64,000 nt of DNA from Hydrangea macrophylla (Eukaryota; Streptophyta; Magnoliopsida; Cornales; Hydrangeaceae), in contig CM066998.1 of the NCBI GenBank assembly GCA_033977485.1, positions 29,761,501 through 29,825,500 on the forward strand, written 5' to 3'. The translations under genes and the position numbers were made by a program. The notes under the pieces were generated by a model. The model ran no database searches, was not told the origin of the DNA, and saw nothing but the letters and a program-made list of their open reading frames with translations. Below are positions 31,789 to 43,619 of this stretch, in pieces; position 1 is the stretch's first letter; the number at the start of each line of letters is the position of its first letter.

Positions 31789-34761
31789 TGTAGACACCCC
31801 GATTTTGACCAAACGTCGAATTAAGGAGAGTGTCACCTCCATACCCGATGATGACAAGGACCGAAAGATTCGAAGTGTTCCAAGCTTTTCAGAAAGTTCT
31901 CCAAACGCGATAAAATTTTCACAGGAAAAGAAATAGCGGGTATTCAGGAGTTAAAACATCACATTTGGCAAAGATCCCCGAAAATAAGTTTTTTTGAAGA
32001 AAAAGGAGAAAAGAAAAAGACCTAAAAGGGGAAGTTCAACAGAAACCAACCTACGGCACTTTCGCGGCACTTAATGAGTGACGTACGACAGTCACAGAAT
32101 GTCGGACCGGCACTTACTGAGTGCCGCCAACAATTTCTGACTGCCATTTCCTTTAACAGTCCGTATTTTGTGGTATAATACGTACATGTATGCGGATAAA
32201 AATAATAAAATGGAAAAGCAATTTTGACTAAGACGCGGCAATCAGTATTTTTTAAAGTGCTCTCACTGGATGCCGCCCGGCAGTCATTGAGTGCCGTTGC
32301 GGTTGTTACGGAGTGCCGCAGCGGCATCCACTGACTACCACAAATGCTTTTAACTGCCTCCTTCTGTAGCAGTCTGTTTGTTTTCAGGAAGTACATATTA
32401 TACCACCAAATGAGATATTTACACTTGTCTTTTACTCCGAATTCACTGAGAATACTTGGTATTTTTGTCTATAAAAGAAGGAGGATCTTCCTTGGGAGCA
32501 CACACAAGAAATAACTACCACTACACTAACACATTTTTGAGAGAGAAGAGCTTGGAAGATCTTCAAAGGAGAGGAGCTTTGAGGATAGTTTGGAGGTGAT
32601 CCTCTAACCACAAGTTATTTTTCTTCATTCTTTTGAACTTCTAATCTTCAAACTACTTGATCTTTTGATTAACCTTTTTAGAAGTCTTATTAGGGAACTT
32701 GCAAACTTTAATTGACTTTTCCTTTAGTTCCTTCTTCTCTTCATCTTTGTTTATACTTCTCTCTTAAGATTCTTGGAAGTCTTCCATACTTTACTTGAAT
32801 CTCATGAGTTTGATCCCTTGATTCCATGTGAGCTTGTGCTCCCCCATGAGAGTCAAGGTTGATCATCCTTTACATAAGAGCAAGTAAATGAATCTAAACC
32901 CCCACCATGGTTTGGGATTCTTTAACTTAAGGTTTCATGGAATCCCTTGCCATATTCCTTGAAAACCTATGGGTATTAGCTATGATTGTTTGTACTTCTC
33001 TCTTGAGATTCTTGAAGGCTCATGAGTATTAGTCATATCTTCATCTCCAATGACCATCAAGTGGTAGGAGAAAGTAGTTTGAGTCTAAGCCCGTCTCCAT
33101 GGTTTAGATTCATTATCTTGAGATTCATGAAGTCTGTTCATACTTCATTTGAAATGTACAAATATAAAGGTCTTTAGCCTCCAATGACCATCAAATGGTA
33201 GGAGAAAATGGTTTAGTTTAAGTCCAACTTCATGGTTTAATAGTTCGGGTTAACAAATAAAAGTTGAACTTGACAATGAAACAGTGGGTTCATAAACCGA
33301 TTTTGATCAAAGATTTTTAGTTCGAAATCAGACCGTTGAAACTGAATGAAACCAACGGGAAAGTGTCAATATCATAATGTTTTACCACTACAATTTTTGT
33401 TTTAAGGAGATTTCATGTTTAAAGTGGTTTGGTCATGAGTTTTGTAAAGTCACTACAATCTGTCCAGAGTTTCAGAACAGTAACACTCTTTTGAAATAAG
33501 TGAATCAGAACCTTAGTAAAGTGTTTGTGACCCAAAATAATTTTTTCTAAGTAGATTAGTGTGTTAGGAAGCACCCTAAAAAGAACAAAACATTTCTGAT
33601 TTTTTTCACTATTTTTAGAAAATCGTACAAGAACTCTGGACAGAGGGTTGTAGAATGCTGAGTGATGTCTGGTTTTTGTTCAAATCCCGGAGATCTAACC
33701 GTTGAAACTTTGATTTCTTTTTTGGCTTAAAAACTAGACACACAGGCATCTTGTGTCCAAAATTCATCAAGATCAAACCACGGGAACCATGCTTTTTATT
33801 TCTTTGAAGTCATGATCTGCTCTCAGCAATTTTCAAAATTCTGCAATAGTTTTCATCAATCTTATGAATAATGGCTTAGATGAAATTTTCATGAGTCAAG
33901 GTTCAAACCACATTTCAATAATGATTAGTTAAGCTTGAATTCAAAGTTTAAGTGATCTAAATCATTGAGTATTTCATAATTTATTCTTGTTCATGAACAT
34001 ATTCATCGTATGGCTTGACACTTGTAATTAGGACTTAGTTGCTTTAGATTTAATTACATTTGATAGATTTAAGCTAGAAATTTAGGATTGTTATTTCTAA
34101 CTTCATATCTTGTATACCATATGGACTAACCCTTTGTTTTGCAGCGCTATTAAGGTGTGATTTCTTGAACTCCTCTTTAGTTTATTTTAATTTCTTGATT
34201 TTATCAATTTTTCAACCTCATGCGTGACATATTAGAATTAGGATCTTGCCTTATGTGAATACGTGTGATTATAGACTCTTTTCTAGGATTTTCTTTCATT
34301 TGTATGCATTGCACGTTTAGTATCGTGGCTGGATCCTGGATAAGTTCTCTAGTTCCTTATTTACATATCATATTGCTTTCTACTTGAATTACGTGGATTT
34401 TGAATGATATTTTGTAAATTGGTAATTTTACACCATTTCGACATGTTTGTGTAATGTATACGTATATCTATGTATTAGTTGAGGGCATGCTTAGATTAGT
34501 AATTCAATTAAAAGGATATTAAGTAGAGGCCTATCACGAGATAGGATGAGAATGGGTGTTTTAGTCCGATGGGCTCCTTCCCTCCTCATTCCATAATCTC
34601 CGGACCTAGTTAATCTTTGGTTTCGCAAAAGATCAGTTTCCTTTTTGAAATGGTTTCTTAGTTTTCCTTAAAAAAATTAAGTGGCGACTCATTTGTTTTG
34701 AATTTGAAATTTAAAAGAACTTTAAAAGAAAAGCTGTGGGTAAGAAATTGCGATATCCACA
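31789..34761 (+). mobile_element. Tat 3' LTR (2973 bp)
   Basis: Near-identical partner of 14596-17562, with TG...CA ends. The TATA box is at 32469-32478 and the palindrome cluster at 32040-32360. It ends at 34761 against the second copy of GACAG. Differences from the 5' LTR are sparse point changes and a few short indels, pointing to a fairly recent insertion. A pairwise alignment would date it. Confidence 0.95.
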
Positions 34762-34766
34762 GACAG

Positions 34767-36777
34767 CCATTAGTTGCTCGTCTGGGAATTTATCTTGTAT
34801 TGGTATGGGTTCAGTGTTGTCAGTAAATGTCAACCGAGATAAATGATCGACGACCACATTCTCTACTCCCTTTTTATCCTTGATAATAATATCAAATTCC
34901 TGGAGTAGGAGTATCCAGCGGATGAGCCTCTATTTCACGTCCTTCTTAGATAGCAGATACTTGAGGGCCGAGTGGTCTATAAAACAGACTATTGGGAACC
35001 CTATTAGATAAGACCTGAATTTGTCTAGAGAGAAAACTATTACCAGTAGCTCTTTCTCGGTAGTCATACAGTTCATTTGAGTTTCGTTCAGGGTTCGACT
35101 GGGATAATATATTACATAAGGCTTATTATCCTTCCTTTGTCCTAGAACTGTGCCAATGGCATAGTCGCTAGCATCGCACATTAACTCAAAAGGCAAACTC
35201 CAATCGGGTGCCTGTATTATTGGTGCAGAGGTAAGGTGTTCTTTTAGTGTGTCAAAAGATGTTTGACAGTTTTCTGACCATTCGAATGGCATGTCTTTAG
35301 CCAACAGTTGACACAGTGGTCGGGAGATTGCACTAAAATTCTTGATAAAGCGACGATAGAATCATGCATGTCCCAGAAAAGATCGGATGTCTCGGACTGT
35401 ACGAGGAACAGGTAGATTTGAAATTATATAGATTTTTGCTTTATCGACTGGGATACCCTTATCAGAAATAATGTGGCCGAGGACAATTCCCTTGGTCACC
35501 ATGAAGTGACACTTTTCCCAGTTTATTAATAAGTGTTTGTCCTCGCATCTTGCTAATACATTCTCAAGGTTTTCTAGGCAGTTATCAAAACTATGGCCAA
35601 ACACTGAGAAGTCATCCATAAAGACCTCGAGTGTCTGTTCGACCGTGTCACTGAATATGCTTAACATGCACCGCTGAAAGGTGGCAGGTGCATTGCATAA
35701 ACCAAAGGGCATACGAAGGTAGGCGAATGTACCGAACGGACAATTGAAAGTCATCTTTTCCTGATCTTCAGGAGCAATTTTGATTTGGTTATAGCCACTA
35801 TATCCGTCCAAGAAGCAATAAAATTTATGACCCGCCACTCTTTCTAGCATTTGATCCATAAATGGCAATGGAAAATGGTCTTTCCGGGTCACCGTATTTA
35901 ACTTTCGATAAGCAATACACATCCGCCATCCGCTGGGGACGCGTGTTGGTACTAACTCGTCGTCTTTGTTTGGGATAACTGTTATACCAGCCCTTTTGGG
36001 CACCACCTGGGTTGGACTAACCCAAGAGCTACCAGAGATAGGGTATATAATCCCAATGTCTAGAAGTTTTAAGACTTCCTTTTTCATGACTTCTTGCATA
36101 TTGGGATTCAGACGCCTCTGCATTTGTCGCGAAGGTTTGGCATCTTCCTCCAGATATATCTTATGGGTGTAAATAGATGGGCTTATGCCTTTTAGGTCGG
36201 CAATAGTCCACCCCAATGCTCCCTTGTGCTGTTTGAGCATTTGAATTAACTTATCCTCTTGTTCTGAGTTCAACGTGGATGAGATTATCACAGGATAAGT
36301 CTTTTCAGTTCCTAGAAAAGTGTATTTGAGCTCTTTTGGAAGCTCCTTTAACTCCAAATCGGGAAACTGAAAGTTTGAAGGCATAGTTAACTTCGTTTTT
36401 GGAGGCAAAGGTTTATATGGTATGACCCACATGCATTCAGCTATATCCTCTTCTTGCGTATCCATCACGAGGCAGGCATAATTTAAGGTGGTGTCTAATA
36501 GAGTTGAATCATTAGGATTGTAGACTGTGTCAAGTTGTGACACTGGTACTTCCAAAGGATCTTTATAGCCAACAAAATCAGCCTCACCTTCGATGATCGT
36601 TTCGTTGAAGTTAACTTCTTCTTCGTCCTCGTATTCTTCAGGTCGGGGATTTGAAAATATCTTGACGTTTAAGGTCATATTCTCGAATACAATGGTCATG
36701 ATACCACTTCTTATTTTGATTGTGGCATCTATGGTGTTGAGGACGGACGTCTGAAAATCACCGAGATTTGTGAACAT
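34767..36777 (-). pseudogene. Athila reverse transcriptase and RNase H, upstream half of split pol
   Basis: A 471-codon open frame (36777-35362) covers the pol linker and the whole RT: WVSPTQVVPKRAGITVI, PSGWRMCIAYRKLN, FLDGYSGYNQIKIAPEDQEK, MPFGLCNAPATFQRCM and the catalytic FMDDFSVFG box. The frame continues past one TGA (in GHA*FYRR, 35362) into RNase H: FELMCDASDYAIGTVLGQ, TTEKELLVIVFSLDKFRSY and FIDHSALKYLLSKKD. After a TAG near 34930 it reads [12 protein letters not shown] to the Tat insertion. RT itself is uninterrupted, and a single stop separates it from RNase H, so decay of this part is light. Confidence 0.92.
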
Positions 36778-37490
36778 GGAATAGACATGGGTTCGGTATC
36801 CAATATCACAAAATCAACCGGGAAGACAAAAGTGTCTATCTGCACCAGAACGTCCTCCAGTATTCCTCTAGGATATTTGACTGACCTATCTGCCAGTTAC
36901 AACGCAACTCGGGTGGGTTTGAGTTCACCCAACCCTAGTTGTTTATAGACTGAATATGGCAATAGGTTTACACTTGCTCCTAGGTCAAGGAGCGCGTTGT
37001 CTATCCTTTGATTCCCAATCTGACACGAGACAGTTGGGGTGGCAGGGTCTTTAAGCTTTGGAGGCAATTCATTTTGGATGATTGCACTTGCTTGGCAAGC
37101 GTCATAGGCATGTTTCTTCACACTTTGCCTCCTCTTGACCGTGCATAAGTCTTTGAGGTACTTAGCATAGGCCGGCACTTGTTTAATTGCATCAAGGAGT
37201 TGAAGATTGATTTTGACTTATTTGAATAGTTCCAAGAACTCCTGATTCCTTGCCTCGTTTTGGGGTTTCTTAAGCCTTTGAGGGTAAGGCGCAGGGAAAG
37301 GGCATTTGGGTAATTCGTCATTGGCAAGCTCCTTTCCAGGCCTTCTCTCAATTTCTTCTACTCGTTTGGGAGTTTCATCTTTTTCAACCAATGGTTCGTT
37401 ATTATTGAGTTGCTCCTCTTCCTGAGTAGATGATTTGCTCTTAATCGCCACTTTCTCTTCTTTATACTCCTCGGGAGTAGAATGAGGCAT
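36778..37490 (-). pseudogene. Athila protease region, broken
   Basis: Acidic linker (EEQLNNNEPLVEKDETPKRV), then KCPFPAPYPQRLKKPQ, a conserved region before the protease, and YAKYLKDLCTVKRR. The active-site block ALLDLGASVNLLPYSVYKQL has the D-L-G-A form usual for Athila. A stop after LKPTRVAL (36897) and a deletion or frame change before 36778 remove the rest of the domain, since the LADRS-type block is followed too soon by the next frame. The protease processes Gag-Pol. Confidence 0.85.
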
Positions 37491-38982
37491 ATGTTTTGTC
37501 CTATAACCTTGCCACTTCTTAGAGTTGTCACGGCTTTGGCTTGCTCATGGTTATTGGGACCATTGTTAAATCCCTTAGGGTTTGGATGTGGTTGGGCAGG
37601 AATGTTCCTCCCAATCCCTCTTGTTATGCATCCATCCTCTCTAATGTTGCATACATCTTGCTCATCATTTGAATTAATTGCTGCGTTAGATTCACGTTAG
37701 AAAGAGGATCTTCCTCCTGCAATTTTTTGTATGGGGGAATGTACACATTTGGCTGTTGATTATTAGAGGGTTGAGCTTGATTGTAGTTGTTTGGTCTATT
37801 TTGATTGAATGGCTGGGGTTACCTATTGAATTGTCCTTGATACTGGTTATGGTTATTATAGGGCTGTTGTTGATATTGATTTTGGGTCCCAGCATTGTTT
37901 TCCCAATCAAACCCGGGGTGATTCCATCTATTGTTATTATGTTGTGAATTGTAGTTATTGTAGGAATTCCCCGCCCCCCTATACCCTTGCATGGCATTCA
38001 TTTCCATGGGGGGTTGTTCTTGAAAATACGGCACATTAGGGCAGTATTGGCTAGTATGTCCCAGCATGTTGCATGTGCCGCATGGTTCTTCAGGCAAAAC
38101 CTGCCTAGAACTCTCTCCTTTCATTCCCAACTCTTCTAATTTCTTCACTAGTTCTTCATATTTATTCATTAGATGATCCTCACTTTTTAGTTGGTATAAA
38201 CTTTTCTCTTCCACACAGGATATCTGTGAGCGTGGGACATCTTTTGAGTTCGACCACTCATGGGCATGTTCAGCTAACCACTCGAAGTGAGCTTCAGCTT
38301 CTTCATTGTTTTTGCGAAGAAATGGTCCTGAACTCATGGTTTCGACCAACTTTTTAGTTTCACCATTTAACCCTTCATAGAAGTAGCTTATGGTTCACCA
38401 TTTCTCATACTCGTGATGTGGGCATGAGAGAAGCAAATCCTTGAAATGCTCCCAAGTTTGGATGAAAGTTTTGTTGCCCTTTTCTTTGTAAGAGTTTATT
38501 TGTCGTTTAAGTTCAGTAGTCATGTGGGGTGGAAAGAATTTCTTCAGAAAAGCGGTGTTTATCGCATGCCAGGTGTAGATTGAATTTGGCTTTAAGGTGA
38601 GTAACCACGCTTTTGCTTTATCCTTCAGGGTGAAAGGAAATAACATTAGACGTGTCACGTCTACAGGACAATTCTGTGAAAATGTTTTACAAACATCCTC
38701 AAAGTCCTTGACATGTAGATACGCCTTCTCGCTCTCCATTCCATGGAAGGTAGGAAAGAGTTGAATCATTCCATTTCGAAATTGAAATTCGCCTGCATGG
38801 GGTGGAATGAGATCGCACAAAGGACGAAGTGAATCGTCGATTGGTACAACCATATTATCACCGTTTTCACTTTGATGATCGGCCATTGAATCAATAGGTG
38901 TAACTATGGTATTAATAGAACTAGATGAATTGGATGAGTAGAATGGGTTTCCGTAAATTCCTTCGATGGAATTATCGGACAT
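37491..38982 (-). pseudogene. Athila gag, broken
   Basis: Begins MSDNSIEGIYGN at 38982. The capsid block reads FRNGMIQLFPTFHGMESEKA, LHVKDFEDVCKTFSQNCP and KDKAKAWLLTL. A TGA near 38395 cuts it, and the frame goes on from YFYEGLNGETKKLVETMSSG (about 38385) to a nucleocapsid with one CCHC knuckle CGTCNMLGHTSQYC (near 38090). An Asn/Gln/Tyr-rich tail follows. Further stops lie near 37819 and 37640. It lies 124 bp from the PBS, as expected for the first gene of the element. Confidence 0.9.
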
Positions 38983-39087
38983 AAAGGGAAAGACCCTAAG
39001 TAGTTTTTGATCAAAAGAATAAAAGAAAAAGAAAAACAGTAAGAGATAAGGATAGATTGAGGTAATCTAAGCGTTAGCTTGTCGCCT

Positions 39088-39105
39088 TCCCCGGCAACGG
39101 CGCCA
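39088..39105 (-). promoter_or_regulatory. Athila primer binding site (tRNA-Asp)
   Basis: On the minus strand TGGCGCCGTTGCCGGGGA, 18 nt, is the exact complement of the 3' end of plant tRNA-Asp with CCA, as I recall that tRNA. It is six bases from the LTR end. tRNA-Asp priming is usual for Athila elements. Confidence 0.92.
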
Positions 39106-39111
39106 AAAACT

Positions 39112-40755
39112 TGACACGAGAATTTTTCTGTGTGCGCTTGTGTGCTATACACAAGTGTAGGTAATCGTGCAAGTTGTAGTCTGGTTAAGTCCAGGTCGAT
39201 CCCACAGGGAAGGTGTTAAACTAAAAACCTAGATTAAATTCTAAAAAGAAAACAAAAATCAATACTTATAAGAAATGTAGAACACTAAGTTCCACGGTTT
39301 ATCAACTACTAACGATAAATCAATTAAACTAAATTAATCTAACAACTAACTAGCAAATTAAAACGATATTTTAAAACGTGCTTTTCTTAATAAAAGGGAA
39401 TGTTGGGATTACACGAATCCACAGCAACCTAGCCATCTACCATGCAGTTACGTTGAAGCTCAATAAAGCACATTCTCTACAGTATTCCGTATTTATCTAA
39501 AGGTAAAGAATCCATAGTCCTTTCATGACCGGGACTATGTCATCACAATTAAGTTTGAAATACATAAAATCGGTTTAAAATAATAGTTAAGACTTGCACC
39601 TTCAATGGTGTTAGCATTGAGGGTGGTTTGCAAAATGTATTGAAGAAAAATGCCTCAAGGCTTTAAGTTTACAGACTGTTTTGACAAATTGAGCATTTGG
39701 GGATAGTTTGATAACAAATCAGTAAAGCAGAAAGTCTAGGAATACTGCATAGAATGCTATCAAGAATCAGAGAGTTTGATCGATCGACGCGCTTCGATCG
39801 ATCGAACATCTTCATCCCTCGATCGATCGAACTGACTTCGATCGATTGACAATGTCTCTGGTCCGATCGATCGAACTAACTTCGATCGATCGAGCACAGG
39901 AATTATTCTGCTACATGGCAGAGGCTTGAGATCACGGCTTCATCGTGTTCTCCTAACCTGGGGACTACTCAAACATAGTCTAAAGTGTCACAGATGTGTT
40001 TTTAACGTAAAGTTTCATTAAAGTCTTGTCTGTTTGTGTTTTAAATATGAAAACTATCAAAACTAATGGTGTAAACGTATCTAACATACAAAACTATGTA
40101 TTTAATAGATTGAAATTTAATAAACTATTAACAGAATGTATATAAAGTAATACGAAGTAACCTGGAAAGACGAACTTGTATTAAACTACGAAAACTCAAG
40201 CCAAACAATGCCAATCTTTAATGAAAACCTACAAAACAAGGAGAAAACTCTCCTCTCTCTATAAAACTGATAAAAGTTAAATGTGTGTGTCCTTATTTTC
40301 GTAAATACAGTTGATATATTTAGAAGAACCTACTGCTAGGGTTTCAACCCATGTTCCCGCAGCGTGTGCGTATGATATGATAAAAGCCATGTTCGATCGA
40401 TCGAACATCTCTCGATTGATTGAACTTCTGGGATCTTTGATCGCTCGAACTCAAATCGATCGATCGAAGCCTCGATCGCTCGAATCTCTACAATCGCCCA
40501 AACTCTGTACTTCAGCTTTGAAATGTCTTCTTTGAAACCCAGGACTTCCTTTTATCGATATCTTCCAATTCTCCACACTGCAACGGTAATCTGCACACAT
40601 AACCACTAAAACAATACCACTTATCATAGATTAATCATATTATATAAAAACTGGCATTGTAATTCAAATTGCAGATAAACAGGGAAATTGCAAACTAATT
40701 TAGTGTATTTTCTTCTTTTAGCGCGGTTGTATTTTACAAATACCCCCGCTTGTCA
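39112..40755 (-). mobile_element. Athila 5' LTR (1644 bp)
   Basis: Partner of 5920-7564 with the same ends. Minus-strand TATA-like runs lie near 40258-40268 and 40311-40321. Palindrome clusters lie at 40391-40503 (upstream of TATA) and 39778-39892. It is followed on the right by the second TACAG duplication (40756-40760). Confidence 0.93.
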
Positions 40756-41424
40756 TACAGAACAAAACTTCAGCGATTAAAGAGAGGAAAGAAAGGAGAA
40801 GAAGAAGAAGACCAAGGATTTCCATGGCCTCCTCCATCAACCTCTTGCCGTCCATCGCTTCTATGGCTAACTAAACCTAGATCTAGGGTTTCAATGAACT
40901 AGCCAAGTAATGGGGTGTTATTTTTGTTTTTCTTTTAATTTTATTATGTATGGATGATGATTACATGTTTTGAGGATTTTTTATAATAAAATCGTTACTT
41001 TCAAAGTTTATTCTTGTCTTAGATCTATTTTGAATATGATGTGCTCAATGATCTATATTTCCTATGCTTGTATGGATTATTTACTTGTAATGGTGCTTAT
41101 TTGAATTGTGATATTAAGTAGCCGAATAGTTCATACCTAGGAAAGACGAATTGTGCCGCAACCCTAGTTTAGTGTGAGACAATCCGTGCTAACTGAAGAT
41201 GAATTATGTTGGTGCTTGAATCGTAGTTATCTTCTTGACAGAGGAATTGGGCTTGTAGCTATATTTCCCCATTATCATCCGATGTAATAACTAATTGAAT
41301 GCATAAATACCCTTATTACGAAGCTAGTGATGGATTTGAAATCCTAGGTTCACCTTAAATATCATTTACAACATCTTTTATTTGCTTTCATAATTTAGAT
41401 TTATTTTCATTATTCTTAGTTTAA
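40756..41424 (+). mobile_element. Element A, 3' LTR, second part
   Basis: This resumes the element A LTR after the TACAG duplication and matches 1525-2214, including GGTGTTATTT, AGCCGAATAGTT and CACCTTAAATATC. Similarity ends near 41424. No clear CA end or matching target duplication with 1056-1060 is seen, so the outer boundary is approximate. Confidence 0.8.
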
Positions 41425-42110
41425 TAAAAATCAAATTCAAAATTCCATTTTCTTAGTTAGCTAGATTTGAGGACCACTCACCTGTTCGATCCAATCCAAG
41501 GTGCTTAAAAGATCAAATCCAAGGTGAAGCTAGCAAGGATCAATCACTTGTTCGATCTAGGAAGGGTTAAATCAGATAAATATGATCGATAGGGTGACGG
41601 TTGAGTGTTAGATATGTGGACTCAGAGGTAGGCATTGAGGCCAAAAATTACGAAAGCACGTCCAGAGCTATTGAAGACTGGTTTAACACTATAAATACAA
41701 AGGGTGGGGCATCAGAAGTCCCTCTCGCATAACTCAAACTAGAAACCAACATTCCAAAAAATCTATAACAACACCTAATAGTTTAGATTTCATTCTCTAT
41801 TTCTTAGTTTTATAGTTTCTTAGTTTATGTACCTTTTTCAATTCTTCAAGTATTTGTAATCCTGCAACATCATTGAAAATGGAGACCAACGCAATGTTTG
41901 AGGTATTCTTAGATCTTATCATTTATTAAACTTGTATACTTTTATACTACTTGAGGAATTTTGGTAAATTTAATTCTAGTTTATTATACACAATCGTTTG
42001 ATTCAAAGTTAGTCTCACTGACCACTTTAAGAAATGCAAGTTCACAATCATACATTGAGTCCTAGTGGATTATGGCACGCCCAAGCATAAAATACAATCA
42101 GCTGTGCACA
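41425..42110 (+). mobile_element. Right part of an older gypsy LTR with TATA box
   Basis: Contains CACTATAAATACAAAG (TATA-like, about 41688-41700) followed by a leader-like stretch, and ends at about TGTGCACA, where TTTGGCACTCCCAGTGGGAC (about 42113-42132) looks like a primer binding site. I could not assign the tRNA. A gypsy gag follows in the same orientation. It may be the continuation of 788-1060. Confidence 0.45.
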
Positions 42111-42111
42111 T

Positions 42112-43560
42112 TTTTGGCACTCCCAGTGGGACCCAAAAGTGCTAAGTCATGGTATGCAAGAAAAACTAGACTTTTGAGTCTATTAACTAAGAAGACCCCC
42201 CACGTGAAGGGTCTGAAGATGAGTTGGTTGACCAAGAAGGTCAAGATAACCTGAAGTATTCTTTAAACGAACTGTCACATCAGATGGCCCCTATAATAGA
42301 GTAGGTTAAATGTAACACAAAAAGGGATGAACATTCCTACTTCCTAATCAAGATCAACCATGAGCTCTTGAAATGTTGCCAACATAACCAAGAACTTCTG
42401 ACTAAGGCCATCATGGAGCTGTCTGAGAAGATCAGTGCTATGAACACAGGGGCTACTCCTTTACCTACAATTTGGGAAGAGGCTCCTGTGCAAGTCAATT
42501 CGGACATGTCAAAGCCTGAGAAGTTCGTTATCCTTCCAAGGAGGAATAGAGAAATCGGTCCTCTCCCAAGCAAAGGAAAAGAAATTGCTGGATCCCCACA
42601 AATGTTAGTCAAAGTGTCCTATTAGCACCAAGGCCACAGACTACTGGATTCAGCCTTGATGGTTGATTGATTAAGCCTTAGCAATACTATAGCAAACTCT
42701 ATAACCCTACATTTGTTCCATAGTCAGCTCAGAAAACTTAAGAATAATCCTTTTGGCCAAATCAAAATGTTATTGGACAGCCACCACCAACACCACAGGA
42801 GATGCCACTGATTCAGTATGCACCAATAAATAGAGAACACTTGGTGGAAGCCATCCATGAGGAGTGTGGCCCAATTTTAAGGAGAGTAGGAAGGACAACT
42901 TACAGACAGCCCTATCCTGATAGCATTGACCGAGTGAAAATCCCACAAGACTATAAGGTCCCTAATTTCACTCTTTTTACTGGGGGTGGTGAACAATGGA
43001 CGATTGAATATATCGGTTGTGTCATTGTTCAATGTGGTCATCTTGGAGGCAATAATGACTTTAAGACGAGGCTTTTCCTAAACTCCTTGAATGGGGTGGC
43101 ATTCACATGGTATGTCAATCTTCCATAGGACTCGGTCCAAAACTGGTAGCAGATGGAAGAAATATTTCAATGCCAATTTTATAGGACTGAGCCCGAAGTA
43201 TCTACGGTTGACCTGTCCCGATTACACCAGCAGAGTGGAGAATCAGAAAATGACTTTATCAAGTGCTTCAGGAAGTTGAAGTTTTGATGTAAGCTGGTTA
43301 TCCTCGAAGGAAGGTATGAGAGAATCCTCTTAGATGAACAGGAAATGAAGAATTCTTCAAATGGGACTTATTATAAGGATCCCAACTTTGAAGTTTGTGT
43401 GACCTATTGTGACTTAAAAATCAGAAACTTGGATATGGCCAAACTAATATGTAAACAACCCATTGTGTGCCAAGCCCTGCAAAAGCCAACCGATGGCAAC
43501 AACAATTCGGGGGACAAAGAAATAGGCCTTTGAAGTTGGTAAAAAATATTCGTTTGACAT
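42112..43560 (+). pseudogene. Degenerate Ty3/gypsy gag of the outermost element
   Basis: After the PBS-like motif, pieces of Gag appear in shifting frames: LLKCCQHNQELLTKAIMELS with EKISAMNTGATPLP (from 42368), then VGRTTYRQPYPDSIDRVKIP and PNFTLFTGGGEQ (42802-43128). WHSHGMSIFH or AFTWYVNLP and a QMEEIFQCQFYRTEPEVS block follow (43090-43280). This is the standard plant gypsy retrotransposon gag domain. At least three frameshifts and several stops are present. It is cut off at about 43560 and no pol follows. Confidence 0.75.
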
Positions 43561-43619
43561 AACTAAGGCAAATCAGATTTTTGATGCCTATGGATATCGG
43601 CATTTGGGTCCACGATTGC

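Larger units (their letters stand above)
14596..34761 (+). mobile_element. Tat-lineage Ty3/gypsy retrotransposon with antisense gene module
   Basis: The element is 20166 bp, bounded by LTRs of 2967 and 2973 bp that begin TGTAGACACC and end GATATCCACA. A perfect 5-bp target duplication GACAG lies at 14591-14595 and 34762-34766. A tRNA-Arg PBS follows the 5' LTR, and an AGAGGGGCAAAC polypurine tract precedes the 3' LTR. Internal order: gag, protease, RT, RNase H, archaeal-type RNase H, integrase, antisense DUF7745-like ORF, antisense Plant Mobile Domain ORF, an LTR-end fragment, two tandem arrays. The second RNase H and tRNA-Arg primer are hallmarks of the Tat/Ogre/Retand group. It sits inside Athila pol, so it is the youngest insertion of the nest. 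Confidence 0.93.
5920..40755 (-). mobile_element. Athila-type Ty3/gypsy retrotransposon, complete but interrupted and mutated
   Basis: Two near-identical LTRs bound the element (5920-7564 and 39112-40755), with TG...CA ends. A perfect 5-bp target duplication TACAG lies at 5915-5919 and 40756-40760. An 18-nt PBS complementary to plant tRNA-Asp adjoins the 5' LTR. In element sense (right to left) the order is LTR, PBS, gag, protease, RT, RNase H, integrase, an unassigned ORF, env-like ORF, hydrophobic ORF, purine tract, LTR. A Tat element (14596-34761) splits pol. Removing it leaves about 14.7 kb, a normal Athila size. Stops and frameshifts in gag, protease, RNase H and integrase make it non-autonomous. 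Confidence 0.92.
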
